Assembly: GCF_004297405.1 (NCBI RefSeq)
Contig: NZ_SCVC01000032.1
Span: 62,001 to 126,000, forward strand
DNA length: 64,000 nt
DNA from: Reyranella sp.
GTDB taxonomy: Bacteria > Pseudomonadota > Alphaproteobacteria > Reyranellales > Reyranellaceae
Direction of reading: 5' to 3'
The notes beneath the pieces were generated by a model that worked only from the letters and a program-made list of their open reading frames with translations, searched no databases and had not been told where the DNA came from. Position numbers and translations under genes: made by a program. Below are positions 40,185-49,657 of this stretch, piece after piece. Positions within the stretch are counted from its first letter, which is position 1; each line of letters begins with the position of its first letter.

Positions 40185-40205
40185 CCGCCCCGACCCAGGG
40201 GCGGA
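40184..40205 (+). repeat. Perfect 8-bp hairpin in the leader of the molybdopterin subunit gene
   Basis: TCCGCCCC (40184-40191) is mirrored by GGGGCGGA (40198-40205) with loop GACCCA. It lies 18 bases before the ATG of the next gene. It could end the pxpA message or shape the leader of the next gene. No T-run follows. Confidence 0.45.
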
Positions 40206-40223
40206 GAGCGACAGGAGCGGCGT

Positions 40224-42521
40224 ATGGCGGTGTTCGGCAAGGCTCAGTACATCAAGCGTGTAGAAGACGACCGGCTTCTGACCGGCACCGGTGGTTTTAC
40301 CGACAATCTCACCCGCCCGAACCAGGCCCATGTGGTGCTGGTCCGTTCTCCGCATGCCCATGCAAAAATCACCCGGATCGACACGGCGGAGGCCAAGAAG
40401 GCGCCGGGTGTGGTCGCCGTCTTCACATGGGATGACATGGCCAAGGAGGGGGCGGGCGATTTCTCCTTCCCCGCGATGTTCCCCAATGCCGATGGCAGCA
40501 AGCCCGAGATGACACCGCGCCGGTCGCTGGCGCACGAAGTCGTGCGCTATGTCGGCGAAGCGGTGGTGGCGATCGTGGCCGAAACCCACGGCCAGGCGCA
40601 GGACGCCGTCGAATTGGTCGAAGTCGACTACGATCCTCTGCCCTCGGTCTCGACCATCGAGGATGCGCTGAAGCCCGGCGCGCCGCAGGTGTGGCAGGGC
40701 GCCCCCGGCAATCTGGTCGGTTTCAACCGCTTCGGCGATTCGGCTAAGGCCGACGAAGCCTTCAAGGCGGCGGCGCACGTTATCTCGCTCGATATCATGC
40801 ACCAGCGGCTGATCGTGAACGCGATGGAGCCGCGCGCCGTCATGGCGGAGTGGGAGGCCGACCGGCTGATCGTCCATATCGGCAGCCAGAATCCCTCGGT
40901 AACGCGCGACACGCTGGCCGATGTCATCCTCAAGATGCCGAAGGACAAGATCCGCGTGCTGGTCCGCGATATCGGCGGCGGCTTTGGCATGAAGGTCGGC
41001 ATCCAGCCCGACGAGTCCGTCGCAGTGTGGGTGGCCAAGGTGCTGAAGCGCCCTGTGAAGTGGCGGGCCGAGCGCAGCGAGGAGTTTGCCGCCACCACCG
41101 CCGGCCGTGACCAGCTCCACAAGGCTTCGCTGGCCCTGGACAAGGATGGCCGCATCCTGGCGCTCCGCATGGAAGCCTTCGCCAACATCGGCGCCTATCC
41201 GGCGCGCGCCGGCGTGGTGATCCCGTTGTTCGTCGGCCCCAAGGTGACGACCGGCACCTACGACATTCCCGTCGTCGACCTGAAACTCAATGCCGTGATC
41301 ACCAACTCGGCCACCATCGGCGCCTATCGCGGCGCTGGTCGCCCGGAGTGCATCCTGAACCTCGAGCGCCTGATGGACACGGCCGCACGGCAGATCGGCA
41401 TGGATCCGGCTGAACTGCGGCGGCGCAACTTCGTGAAGCCCTCCCAGATGCCCTACACGACGGCGATGGGTGAGAAGTACGATTCCGGCGACTTCGACCT
41501 GTTCCTGACCAAGACCTTGGAGGCCTCCGACTGGAAGGGCTTCGAAGCGCGCAAGGCCGAGGCCGAGAAGCGCGGCAAGCTCTATGGCCGCGGGCTCGCC
41601 TCTTACGTCGAATGGACCTCGGCCAACGTCATGAACGAGATGGCGCATTACGAGGTCAAGGAAGACGGCAAGGTCACGATCTGGATGGGCACCCAGGGCA
41701 TGGGGCAGGGACTGCAGACCAGCTTCACCCAACTCGCTTCGGAACTGCTGGGCATCGATCCGTCCAAGATCGAGATCGCCATGGGCGATTCCGATTGCGT
41801 CGGCGGTGTCGGCTCCATGGGCTCGCGCTCGGCCTATATTGGCGGCTCGGCCGTGCTGACGGGCAGCGAGAAGCTGGTCGACAAGGGCAAGGAGCTGGCG
41901 GCCGACGCGTTGGAGGCGGCCACGGCCGACATCGTCTATGCCGCGGGCCGCTTCACCATTGCCGGCACCGACCGCGCCATTGGCTTGGGTGATCTGGCAG
42001 CGCGCCAGCCCGACAAGCGCATCTTCATCGAGAACGTGAACACGGTCGACGGGATCGCCTGGCCGAACGGCGCGCATGTCGGTGAAGTCGAGATCGATCC
42101 CGATACTGGCCGGGTGGAGCTGAAGCGCTACACGACGGTCGACGACGTGGGCAAGCCGTTGCACCGCCCGATCGTCTTCGGTCAGATTCATGGCGGCTGC
42201 GCCCAGGGCATCGGTCAGGCGCTGCTCGAGGAGAACGTCTACGACCGTGAGACTGGTCAGCTCATCACCGGCTCGTTCATGGACTATGCCATGCCGCGCG
42301 CCGACACCTTCCCGACCTTCAACAACACGCTGGACGATACCGTGCCAGCCAAGACCAATCCAGTCGGCGCCAAGGGTGTCGGTGAGTCAGGGACAGTGGG
42401 TTCCACGCCCACGGTCATGAACGCGATCATGGATGCGCTGTGGCCGCTCGGCGTGCGCAGCATCGAGATGCCGGCAAGCCCGCATCGCGTCTGGCAGGCC
42501 ATCCAGAACGCCAAGAAGTGA
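40224..42521 (+). CDS. Xanthine dehydrogenase-family molybdopterin-binding large subunit
   Basis: 765 residues. Mo-hydroxylase large subunit (CoxL/XdhB/aldehyde oxidase group). Seen: the a/b hammerhead domain start RVEDDRLLTGTGGFTDN, YVGEAVVAIVAET, GGFGMKVGIQPDE, GAYRGAGRPE (residues 366-375), GTQGMGQGLQTSFTQL, and the terminal active-site Glu in KGVGESGTVG (Glu 721). The AYRGAGR loop is the type seen in form II CO dehydrogenase-like enzymes; true CO oxidisers carry AYxCSFR, so CO oxidation is not indicated. No medium FAD or small 2Fe-2S subunit flanks it. Confidence 0.88.
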   Translation: MAVFGKAQYIKRVEDDRLLTGTGGFTDNLTRPNQAHVVLVRSPHAHAKITRIDTAEAKKAPGVVAVFTWDDMAKEGAGDFSFPAMFPNADGSKPEMTPRRSLAHEVVRYVGEAVVAIVAETHGQAQDAVELVEVDYDPLPSVSTIEDALKPGAPQVWQGAPGNLVGFNRFGDSAKADEAFKAAAHVISLDIMHQRLIVNAMEPRAVMAEWEADRLIVHIGSQNPSVTRDTLADVILKMPKDKIRVLVRDIGGGFGMKVGIQPDESVAVWVAKVLKRPVKWRAERSEEFAATTAGRDQLHKASLALDKDGRILALRMEAFANIGAYPARAGVVIPLFVGPKVTTGTYDIPVVDLKLNAVITNSATIGAYRGAGRPECILNLERLMDTAARQIGMDPAELRRRNFVKPSQMPYTTAMGEKYDSGDFDLFLTKTLEASDWKGFEARKAEAEKRGKLYGRGLASYVEWTSANVMNEMAHYEVKEDGKVTIWMGTQGMGQGLQTSFTQLASELLGIDPSKIEIAMGDSDCVGGVGSMGSRSAYIGGSAVLTGSEKLVDKGKELAADALEAATADIVYAAGRFTIAGTDRAIGLGDLAARQPDKRIFIENVNTVDGIAWPNGAHVGEVEIDPDTGRVELKRYTTVDDVGKPLHRPIVFGQIHGGCAQGIGQALLEENVYDRETGQLITGSFMDYAMPRADTFPTFNNTLDDTVPAKTNPVGAKGVGESGTVGSTPTVMNAIMDALWPLGVRSIEMPASPHRVWQAIQNAKK

Positions 42522-42568
42522 CTGGCAAGACGTGACGGGGCAGTAATCTAGAAACCGACGGCAAGAGG

Positions 42569-43810
42569 ATGAAGCAGCGTATCTTTGGTTGGATAACCAC
42601 CCTCATCGGCATCGTCTTCGCGCTTGCCGTCCTCGAGGTCACGGCGATTGCATGGCTTTACGTCGAGGATGGTCGTTACACACCGGCGGCTGAGCTGTTC
42701 GAGCGCACGCAGAACACGTACGTGCGCGACGCCACCAAGGGTACGTCCTGCCGCTACGTCGATACGCTGTTTCCCCATCCCTATGTCGGGTTCGTCCATC
42801 ACGCCAACCCGCCCTGCGGCCAGCCTTGGGTCAACAATGTCGGCCTCTACGGTCCGGACTATCCCACGGTCAAACCCACCGACCGCTATGTCGTGATGCT
42901 GACCGGCGGGTCGGTGGCTTCGCAGCTCGGGCAGAACGGAGAACCGCCGGCGCCGCGCTATCTCGAGCAGGAGCTCAACAACAAGTACGTCAGCCCCAAC
43001 GGCAAACCGTTCATGGTGTTGAATGGCGGTGACGGCGCCTGGAAGGAGCCGCAGCCCTTCATCCTGTTCTCGCTCTATGCGTCGTCGGTCGATGCCGTGG
43101 CCGTGCTGGGTGGCTTCAACGAGCACTATTTCTTCTGGCCCGGCGCCGAGGAGCGGCTGGAGCGCCCGCTCAGCAACTTCATCGACGTCAATCCGTTCGT
43201 GGCCGACGAGAATTTCGGCGATGCGGCGATCGGCTGGGTGATGGGTCGCATTGCCGGATCGCTCGCCCTCAATCCGGTCCTCGGCCGTTCTCATGCCGCC
43301 TACATGGTCGTGCGCGGCATCGAGCAGGCGGCCAAGGGCAAGGACATCTTCAAGTCGAGCAAGAAAACGACGCTGAACAGCATCTTCCACATGCCCGACA
43401 ATATTCGCGCCGACCCGCCAAAGGCCTTTGCTGTCCAGCTCGAGCTGTTTCAGAAGTACTGGCGGGCGACCGACGCCGTGGCGCGCGACAACGGCGTGAA
43501 GTCGGCCTTTTTCCTCCAGCCGGCGCCGGCCATCGACAAGGTGCTGACCGAGGAGGAGAAGCGGGTGGTTGGTGACCTCGGCTACCGCGATCTCTACCGA
43601 CGGATGACGGCAGGCATGATGACGCTCCGCGAGCGTGGCCTGCCGATCTACAACCTGGCGGATGTGTTCGCCGACCAGAAAGGTACGATCTACGCCGACC
43701 ATATCCATGTCGTGCGGGCGCCCGATGGCGAGAGCCTCGGCAACCGGTTGCTCGCCGCCCGGATAGCAGAGTTGCTTGCCGAGACTTGGGGGCTCCAGAA
43801 GAAGCCTTAG
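42569..43810 (+). CDS. Membrane-anchored SGNH/GDSL-like hydrolase
   Basis: 413 residues, function unknown. Seen: one N-terminal transmembrane helix (about residues 6-28), a large soluble part, block I-like MLTGGSVASQ with Ser 115, an LGGFNEHYFFWPG segment, and block V-like DHIH (Asp 377, His 380) near the C-terminus, in keeping with an SGNH catalytic triad exposed to the periplasm. Family resemblance is by motifs and layout only. Such proteins often act on acyl groups of surface polysaccharides. It is followed by 189 bases and then the formate dehydrogenase operon. Confidence 0.6.
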   Translation: MKQRIFGWITTLIGIVFALAVLEVTAIAWLYVEDGRYTPAAELFERTQNTYVRDATKGTSCRYVDTLFPHPYVGFVHHANPPCGQPWVNNVGLYGPDYPTVKPTDRYVVMLTGGSVASQLGQNGEPPAPRYLEQELNNKYVSPNGKPFMVLNGGDGAWKEPQPFILFSLYASSVDAVAVLGGFNEHYFFWPGAEERLERPLSNFIDVNPFVADENFGDAAIGWVMGRIAGSLALNPVLGRSHAAYMVVRGIEQAAKGKDIFKSSKKTTLNSIFHMPDNIRADPPKAFAVQLELFQKYWRATDAVARDNGVKSAFFLQPAPAIDKVLTEEEKRVVGDLGYRDLYRRMTAGMMTLRERGLPIYNLADVFADQKGTIYADHIHVVRAPDGESLGNRLLAARIAELLAETWGLQKKP

Positions 43811-43879
43811 GAACTGGAGAAACCCTACGAACTATTGTGCAGTGCGAAGTCGGAGGGTCTTCCATCGGCTCGCCGAAAT

Positions 43880-43907
43880 TTGACAATTGCAAACGTATTT
43901 TTATTGA
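43880..43907 (+). promoter_or_regulatory. Candidate promoter of the formate dehydrogenase operon
   Basis: TTGACA (43880-43885, perfect -35) is followed 16 bases later by TATTGA (43902-43907). It lies in an AT-rich part of the 189-base gap before the fdh genes, about 90 bases from the alpha-subunit start. No FNR-type or sigma-54 site was convincing. Confidence 0.45.
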
Positions 43908-43956
43908 TTCCCTGGCACTGCAGCGTTTCACTATCCGGTACGGCGCATAACTAAAA

Positions 43957-43969
43957 GGCACTCAGTGCC
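43957..43969. promoter_or_regulatory. Palindrome before the formate dehydrogenase genes
   Basis: GGCACT-C-AGTGCC, perfect 6-1-6 palindrome 30 bases upstream of the alpha-subunit start and downstream of the candidate promoter. A second GGCACT lies at 43914-43919, 43 bases upstream, close to four helical turns. Suitable as an operator; regulator unknown. Confidence 0.4.
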
Positions 43970-43999
43970 AACAAGCGCCGATTAGGGATGGAGCTGCTC

Positions 44000-46900
44000 A
44001 TGGCCGTCACACGTCGGCAATTCATGAAGGTGAGCGCTGCCGGCCTCGCCGCATCTTCGGTCGGTGCACTTGGTTTCACGGGAGCAGGTGAGGCGCTTGC
44101 CGCTGGCGTCCGGCCCTTCAAGCTGGAACGGGCGACCGAGACCCGCAATGCCTGTCCCTACTGCGCCGTTGCCTGCGGCGTCCTGATCTACACGATGGGC
44201 GACCGCTCGAAGAACGCGCGCTCGGAGATCATCCATATCGAAGGCGACCCGGACCATCCGGTGAATCGCGGCACGCTCTGTCCGCGCGGTGCAGCAGCGC
44301 TCGACTTTGTGCGCAGCCCCAACCGCCTCAAGTATCCCATGGTGCGCAAGCCGGGCTCCGACAAGTTCGAGCGCATCTCCTGGGATGTCGCGATGGATCG
44401 CGTCGCCAAGCTGGTGAAAGAGGATCGCGACAAGAACTTCATCGCCAAGAACCGCGACGGTGTCACGGTCAATCGCTGGCTGACGACCGGCTTCTTCGGC
44501 ACTTCGTCGCAAAGCAACGAAGCGGGCTACCTCACCTACAAGCTGGTGCGGGCGACCGGGCTGCTGGGTTTGGAAGACCAAGCCCGAATATGACACGGAC
44601 CGACGGTGGCCAGTCTTGGCCCCACATTCGGACGTGGCGCGATGACGAACTCCTGGAACGATATCAAGAACACTGATCTCGTTCTGGTCATGGGCGGCAA
44701 CGCCGCCGAAGCCCATCCCTGCGGGTTCAAATGGGTGGTCGAAGCCAAGGCCAACAATGGCGCCAAGCTGATCGTGGTCGATCCGCGGTTCACGCGCACG
44801 GCGGCTGTAGCCGATGTCTATGCGCCGATCCGGCCGGGTACGGACATCGCGTTCCTCTCGGGCGTGATGCGCTACCTGCTGGGCAACAACAAGATCCAGC
44901 AGGAGTACACCAAGGCCTATACCAATGCCTCCTATCTCGTGAAGGCGGGCTACAAGTTCGAGGACGGGCTGTTCTCGGGCTTCGATGAAGGCCGCAAGGC
45001 CTATGTGGATCGTTCGGGCTGGGACTACGAGTTCGACGAGCAGGGAATGGCCAAGGTCGACGAGACCCTGCAGGACCCGCGTTGCGTCATCAACCTGCTG
45101 AAGGCCCATGTCGAGCGCTATACGCCCGAGATGGTCGAGCGCATCTGCGGTACGCCGAAGGACAAGTTCCTGAAGATCTGCGAGATGATCGGCACGACTT
45201 CGACACCCGATCGCACGATGACGTCGATGTATGCGCTGGGCTGGACGCAGCACACGACCGGCGCCCAGAACATCCGCTCTATGGCCATGATCCAGCTCCT
45301 GCTGGGCAACATGGGCATGCCGGGCGGCGGTGTGAACGCGCTGCGCGGGCACTCCAACGTGCAGGGCATCACCGACCTCGCCCTGCTTTCGACCTCGACG
45401 CCGGGCTATCTCGTGCTGCCGACGGAGAAGGAAACGACCTTCGCCGATTACATGAAGTCGCGTGCCTTCAAGCCGATCCGGCCGGGGCAGACGAGCTTCT
45501 GGCAGAACTACGGCAAGTTCTTCGTCAGCCAGCAGAAGAGTTTCTTCGGCGCGGCCGCGACCAAGGACAATGATTGGGCCTACGACTATCTGCCCAAGTT
45601 CGACACGGGCTACGACACGCTGAAGATCGTCGACTTGATGGCAGCGGGTCAGATGACCGGCCTGTTCTGCCAGGGCCTGAACCTGATGATGGCCGCGCCG
45701 GACAAGACCAAGGTGCAGGCAGGTCTCTCCAAGCTCAAATGGCTGGTCGTCATCGATCCGCTCGAGACCGAGACGGCGCGTTTCTGGGAGAACCACGGCG
45801 AATACAACAACGTCGATCCAAAGGCGATCCAGACCGAGGTCATCGTCCTGCCGACGACGACCTTCGCCGAAGACGAAGGCAGCGCCACCAATTCCAGCCG
45901 CGTGATCATGTGGCACTGGAAGGCGGCGGAAGGCCCAGGTGAGGTACGCAGCGACATCGAGATCATGTCCGATCTCTTCCATCGCCTGAAGACAGCCTAT
46001 GCCAAGGACGGTGGGGCGTTTCCCGATCCGATCCTGAACCTCACCTGGAACTACTCCAACCCGCGTAACCCTGATCCAGCGGAGGTATTGAAGGAGATCA
46101 ACGGCTACGCCGTCGAGGATGTGCCCGATCCGGCCGATCCCTCGAAGCTGCTATTGCGTGCCGGCCAGCTCCTGCCGAACTTCGGCGTCATGCGCGATGA
46201 CGGCAAGACGGCGAGCGGCTGCTGGATCTACACCGGCGTCTATACCGAGGCCGGCAACATGTCGATGCGCCGCGACGCGAGCGATCCGACCGGCAGGGGC
46301 GTGTTCTCCAACTGGGGCTTCGCCTGGCCGGCCAATCGCCGCGTTCTCTACAATCGCGCCTCGGCTGATCCCAATGGCAAGCCGTGGAGCGAGCGCAAGA
46401 AGTACGTATGGTGGAACGGCTCGCGCTGGACGGGACCCGACGTGCCCGACTACGCGCCCACCGTAGCGCCAGACAAGGCGGTCGGTCCGTTCATCATGAA
46501 CCCCGAAGGCACCGCCCGCCTGTTTGCGCGGACGGCCCTGCCGGACGGCCCGTTCCCTGAGCATTACGAGCCGATGGACGCCTACATCGCCAATCCGCTG
46601 CATCCCAAGGTGACGACCAATCCGGTCGTCCGGGTGTTTGCGGCTGACGCGAAGGCGTTCGGCAAACCCGACAAGTTCCCGATCGTGGCGACCAGCTACC
46701 GTCTCACCGAACACTTCCACTATTGGACCAAGAACGCGCATACCAACGCGGTCCTGCAGCCAGAGCTGTTCGTCGAGATGGGCGAGCGGCTGGCTAAGGC
46801 GAAGGGGGTCAAGGACGGCGACTGGGTCGAGGTCACGAGCCAGCGCGGTTCGATCAAGGCTAAGGCCTGCGTGACCAAACGGCTGCGGCCGATCATGGTC

Positions 46901-47092
46901 GACGGCAAGCCCTGCGACGTGCTGGGCATACCGATCCACTACGGCTTCGTCGGTCTCACCCGCAAGGCACACCCGATGAACGTGCTGACGCCGCCGGTCG
47001 GTGACGCCAGCGTCCAGACGCCGGAATACAAGGCGTTCCTGGTCGACGTGAAGAAAACCACGCCACCGGCGCAGTCGCCGGCGGTTGCCTAG
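44000..47092 (+). CDS. fdoG: Selenocysteine-containing formate dehydrogenase alpha subunit (FdnG/FdoG type)
   Basis: One gene read through an in-frame UGA at 44591-44593 as selenocysteine (residue 198 from this start; Sec196 in E. coli FdnG). Product 1030 residues (E. coli FdnG 1015). It oxidises formate to CO2 in the periplasm. Seen: Tat signal with RRQFMK at residues 5-10, a 4Fe-4S motif [10 protein letters not shown] plus TLCPRG, Sec followed by [59 protein letters not shown], and a C-terminal molybdopterin-guanine-dinucleotide domain. ATG 44000 has a GGAG six bases upstream; an ATG at 43988 has no good site. The beta and gamma genes follow. A reading as two broken genes is excluded by the homology across the UGA. 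Confidence 0.95.
44591..44636 (+). promoter_or_regulatory. Bacterial SECIS element inside the formate dehydrogenase gene
   Basis: mRNA hairpin directly 3' of the UGA (44591). Upper stem: GG (44605-44606) with CC (44622-44623), a bulged U (44607), GGCC (44608-44611) with GGCC (44618-44621), loop AGUCUU. Lower stems: CCGA (44600-44603) with TCGG (44628-44631) and CACG (44594-44597) with CGTG (44633-44636). Counting U of UGA as 1, the bulged base is U17 and the loop has G23-U24, the three nucleotides SelB contacts in E. coli fdhF. This predicts SelB recruitment. Confidence 0.92.
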
Positions 47093-47109
47093 GCGGAGGA
47101 GGGCAGAAA

Positions 47110-48012
47110 ATGGCTACCATGCAATCCCTCGACATCCGCCGCCGCTCCGCTTCGACCGAAGCGCCGCCGCAGGTCCGTCAGTCGGCAATCCAGGTCGCCA
47201 AGCTGATCGATGTCAGCAAGTGTATCGGCTGCAAGGCCTGCCAGGCCGCGTGCCTGGAGTGGAACGATCTCAAGGCGCCGATCGGTTACACCGACGGCAC
47301 CTACGACAATCCGACCGATCTGACACCGACCTCATGGACCGTGATGCGCTTCACGGAGTACGAGCGCGGTGACGACCTCGAGTGGCTGATCCGCAAGGAT
47401 GGCTGCATGCATTGCGATGATCCGGGTTGCCTCAAAGCCTGCCCGGCGCCCGGTGCGATCGTGCAATACACGAACGGCATCGTCGATTTCGTGTCGGAGA
47501 ACTGCATCGGTTGCGGTTATTGCGTGAAGGGTTGCCCCTTCAACGTACCGCGCATCTCCAAGGTCGATCGCAAGGCCTACAAGTGCACCCTCTGCGTCGA
47601 CCGTGTCTCGGTCGGCCAGGCGCCGGCCTGCGCCAAGGTCTGCCCGACACAGGCGATTTACTTCGGCTCCAAGGAGGACATGATCGTCCATGCCGAGCAT
47701 CGTATCGCCGACCTGAAGTCGCGCGGCTTCCAGAAGTCGGGCCTTTACAATCCGCCGGGCGTCGGTGGCACGCACGTCATGTACGTGTTGCACCACGCTG
47801 ATCAGCCGTCACTCTATGCCGGTTTGCCCGATGATCCCCGGATCAGCCCAATGGTCGGGTTCTGGAAGGGAGTCATGAAGCCGCTGTCGCTCGCCGCAAT
47901 CGCTTTCGCCGGCGTCTTCGGTTTCCTGCACTACATCACCAAGGGACCGAACGAAGTCTCCGACACCGATGAACGCAAGGCCGACGAGATGGCCAAAGGC
48001 AAGGGTGCATGA
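47110..48012 (+). CDS. fdoH: Formate dehydrogenase beta subunit, iron-sulfur
   Basis: 300 residues. Carries electrons from the alpha subunit to the gamma subunit. Seen: four ferredoxin-type Cys clusters ([42 protein letters not shown]...CAKVC), as in FdnH/FdoH, and a C-terminal membrane helix (about residues 257-278) that anchors it. GGAGGAGG ribosome site before ATG 47110. It overlaps the gamma-subunit gene by four bases. Confidence 0.94.
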   Translation: MATMQSLDIRRRSASTEAPPQVRQSAIQVAKLIDVSKCIGCKACQAACLEWNDLKAPIGYTDGTYDNPTDLTPTSWTVMRFTEYERGDDLEWLIRKDGCMHCDDPGCLKACPAPGAIVQYTNGIVDFVSENCIGCGYCVKGCPFNVPRISKVDRKAYKCTLCVDRVSVGQAPACAKVCPTQAIYFGSKEDMIVHAEHRIADLKSRGFQKSGLYNPPGVGGTHVMYVLHHADQPSLYAGLPDDPRISPMVGFWKGVMKPLSLAAIAFAGVFGFLHYITKGPNEVSDTDERKADEMAKGKGA

Positions 48013-48638
48013 GCGAGGACAAGAACGTCGTCGCGCGTTATACGACGGCCGCCCGCATCAACCACTGGATCACCGCTGTATCGTTGATCCTGCTGGCGTT
48101 GAGCGGGATGGCGCTGTTCCATCCGTCGCTGTTCTTCCTCACCAACCTGTTTGGCGGCGGGCAGGCGACTCGCGCTATCCATCCCTGGATCGGCGTGGTG
48201 CTGGCGATCAGCTTCCTCGGCCTGTTCTTTCGCTTCTTCACGCTCAACTTTTGGAAGCGTGAAGATACGGTCTGGATGAAGAACCTCGGCAAGGTGATTA
48301 ACAACAACGAAGAGGGACTCCCCGAACTCGGCAAGTACAATGCCGGCCAGAAGCTCGTCTTCTGGGGCCAGAGCATCCTGATCCTGCTGCTGTTCGGCAG
48401 CGGGATCGTGCTCTGGGATGTCTATTTCGAGGACTACACGACGATTGACCAGAAGCGGCTGGCGGCGGTGGTCCATGCGCTGTGCGCCATCGGCGCCATC
48501 CTGATCTGGATCGTCCATGTCTATGCGGCGATTTGGGTGAAGGGTACACTGCGCGCCATGACACGAGGTTCGGTGACGCGCGGCTGGAGCTGGAAGCATC
48601 ATCGCAAGTGGTTCCGCCAGGAGGTCAAGAAGTCCTGA
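48009..48638 (+). CDS. fdoI: Formate dehydrogenase gamma subunit, cytochrome b556
   Basis: 209 residues, inner-membrane diheme cytochrome b that passes electrons to quinone. Seen: four hydrophobic segments with His residues placed for heme ([52 protein letters not shown]) and a C-terminal [15 protein letters not shown] typical of FdoI. The ATG overlaps the beta stop (ATGA). Its stop is overlapped by the apparent CTG start of fdhE, which has an AGGAGG site inside this gene. Confidence 0.92.
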   Translation: MSEDKNVVARYTTAARINHWITAVSLILLALSGMALFHPSLFFLTNLFGGGQATRAIHPWIGVVLAISFLGLFFRFFTLNFWKREDTVWMKNLGKVINNNEEGLPELGKYNAGQKLVFWGQSILILLLFGSGIVLWDVYFEDYTTIDQKRLAAVVHALCAIGAILIWIVHVYAAIWVKGTLRAMTRGSVTRGWSWKHHRKWFRQEVKKS

Positions 48639-49582
48639 GTAAACCTCCGCGTACCCCTACGACGGCCTTCGGTGAAAGCACGCTGGGCGACATCGCCCAG
48701 AGCGATCCTGTTCGCCTGCCAGATCTCACTACGGTTTTTGTCCGACGTGCCGAGCGGCTTGCGGTGTTGGCCGAAGGGCATGAACTCGAAGGCTTCCTGC
48801 GCATGGTCGCCGCGCTCGTTACTGCCCAGGAGGCGGCGCTTCACGATCTGCCGCCGGGCTCTCTGCCGGGGGCAGCCGAGATCGCCAAGGCGAAACTGGT
48901 TGGCCGTGCACCGCTCGATCCAACGCTCTGGACCCGTGATGCGAGCTGGCGCGTCGCCCTCTCGCACATCCTCGCGGGCATTGATCGCGCGCTGTTGCCG
49001 GAAGCCGCCGAAGCGGCGCGGCGAGCCCTCGAAGGTGCCTCGGAAGCCGATCTCGAAGTGTTGGCCGGACGGTTCCTCGATGGCAGCGTGCGGCCACAGG
49101 AGGCCGCACAGGCGGTGTTCGTCGCGGCTGCCTTGCAAGTGGCCTGGACGCGTATGGCTGCACTGCTCGACGTGGCCGATCTCGGCGACGCCGAAGGCGA
49201 CAGCGGCGCCTGTCCGGCCTGCGGCTCGCCTCCCGTGGCAGGAATGATCTCGCCGGGCGGCACCAAGTTTGGACACCGCCATCTGCATTGCTCGCTCTGC
49301 GCAACGGCCTGGCGTTATGTCCGCGTGCGCTGCGTCCATTGCGGCTCTACGGACAAGATTTCCTTCCGCAATCTTGCTGGAACGAGCTTCCTCCGGGCGG
49401 AATGCTGCGAGACCTGCCAAGGCTACTCGAAGGTCTTTTATCTGGAGAGTGCAAAGGCTCTGGAGCCGTTGGCCGACGATCTCGGTTCGCTCGGTCTCGA
49501 CGTTCTGGTGGGTGAAGAGGGATTCGCCCGCGTGCCCAACCCCTTCGTACTGGGCGTGATGGACACGACCGACGCCGATTGA
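48635..49582 (+). CDS. fdhE: FdhE-like formate dehydrogenase accessory protein, apparent CTG start
   Basis: 315 residues counted from 48635. FdhE is a rubredoxin-like zinc/iron protein needed for formate dehydrogenase maturation. Seen: RLPDLTTVFVRRAERLAVLAEGHELEGFLR near the N-terminus, matching FdhE, and four Cys pairs (CPACGSPP, CSLCATAW, CVHCGST, CCETCQGY). No ATG, GTG or TTG lies in the right place: the conserved N-terminus is in frame from the CTG at 48635, which overlaps the gamma-subunit stop (CTGA) and has AGGAGG ten bases upstream. The next in-frame GTG would remove conserved sequence. A sequencing change at this spot is the alternative. Confidence 0.85.
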   Translation: MSKPPRTPTTAFGESTLGDIAQSDPVRLPDLTTVFVRRAERLAVLAEGHELEGFLRMVAALVTAQEAALHDLPPGSLPGAAEIAKAKLVGRAPLDPTLWTRDASWRVALSHILAGIDRALLPEAAEAARRALEGASEADLEVLAGRFLDGSVRPQEAAQAVFVAAALQVAWTRMAALLDVADLGDAEGDSGACPACGSPPVAGMISPGGTKFGHRHLHCSLCATAWRYVRVRCVHCGSTDKISFRNLAGTSFLRAECCETCQGYSKVFYLESAKALEPLADDLGSLGLDVLVGEEGFARVPNPFVLGVMDTTDAD

Positions 49583-49657
49583 TCGGCTGCTCTAGCTAGG
49601 TCATCTTCGGCGATGTCGGACGTCCGGTCCGGCCAAGCCAGACCAAGGAAGAATACC

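Noticed and set aside
39321-42191. Antisense open reading frame (956 codons) across pxpA and the molybdopterin subunit gene
   Set aside because: It spans two real genes and has no recognisable domain; composition is typical of a shadow frame.
40224-42521. Aerobic carbon monoxide dehydrogenase
   Set aside because: The active loop is AYRGAGR, not AYxCSFR, and no CoxM or CoxS genes are present.
43880-43893. FNR-like box before the formate dehydrogenase operon
   Set aside because: TTGACAATTGCAAA matches the TTGAT-N4-ATCAA consensus at only six of ten positions, so no claim of anaerobic control is made.
43988-44593. A truncated formate dehydrogenase alpha gene ending at 44593 and a separate second gene
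   Set aside because: The stop is a UGA exactly where Sec occurs in FdnG, with SECIS structure after it and homology on both sides, and selA, selB and selC nearby.
43982-45982. Antisense open reading frame within the formate dehydrogenase alpha gene
   Set aside because: Mirror of a conserved coding frame, no motif.
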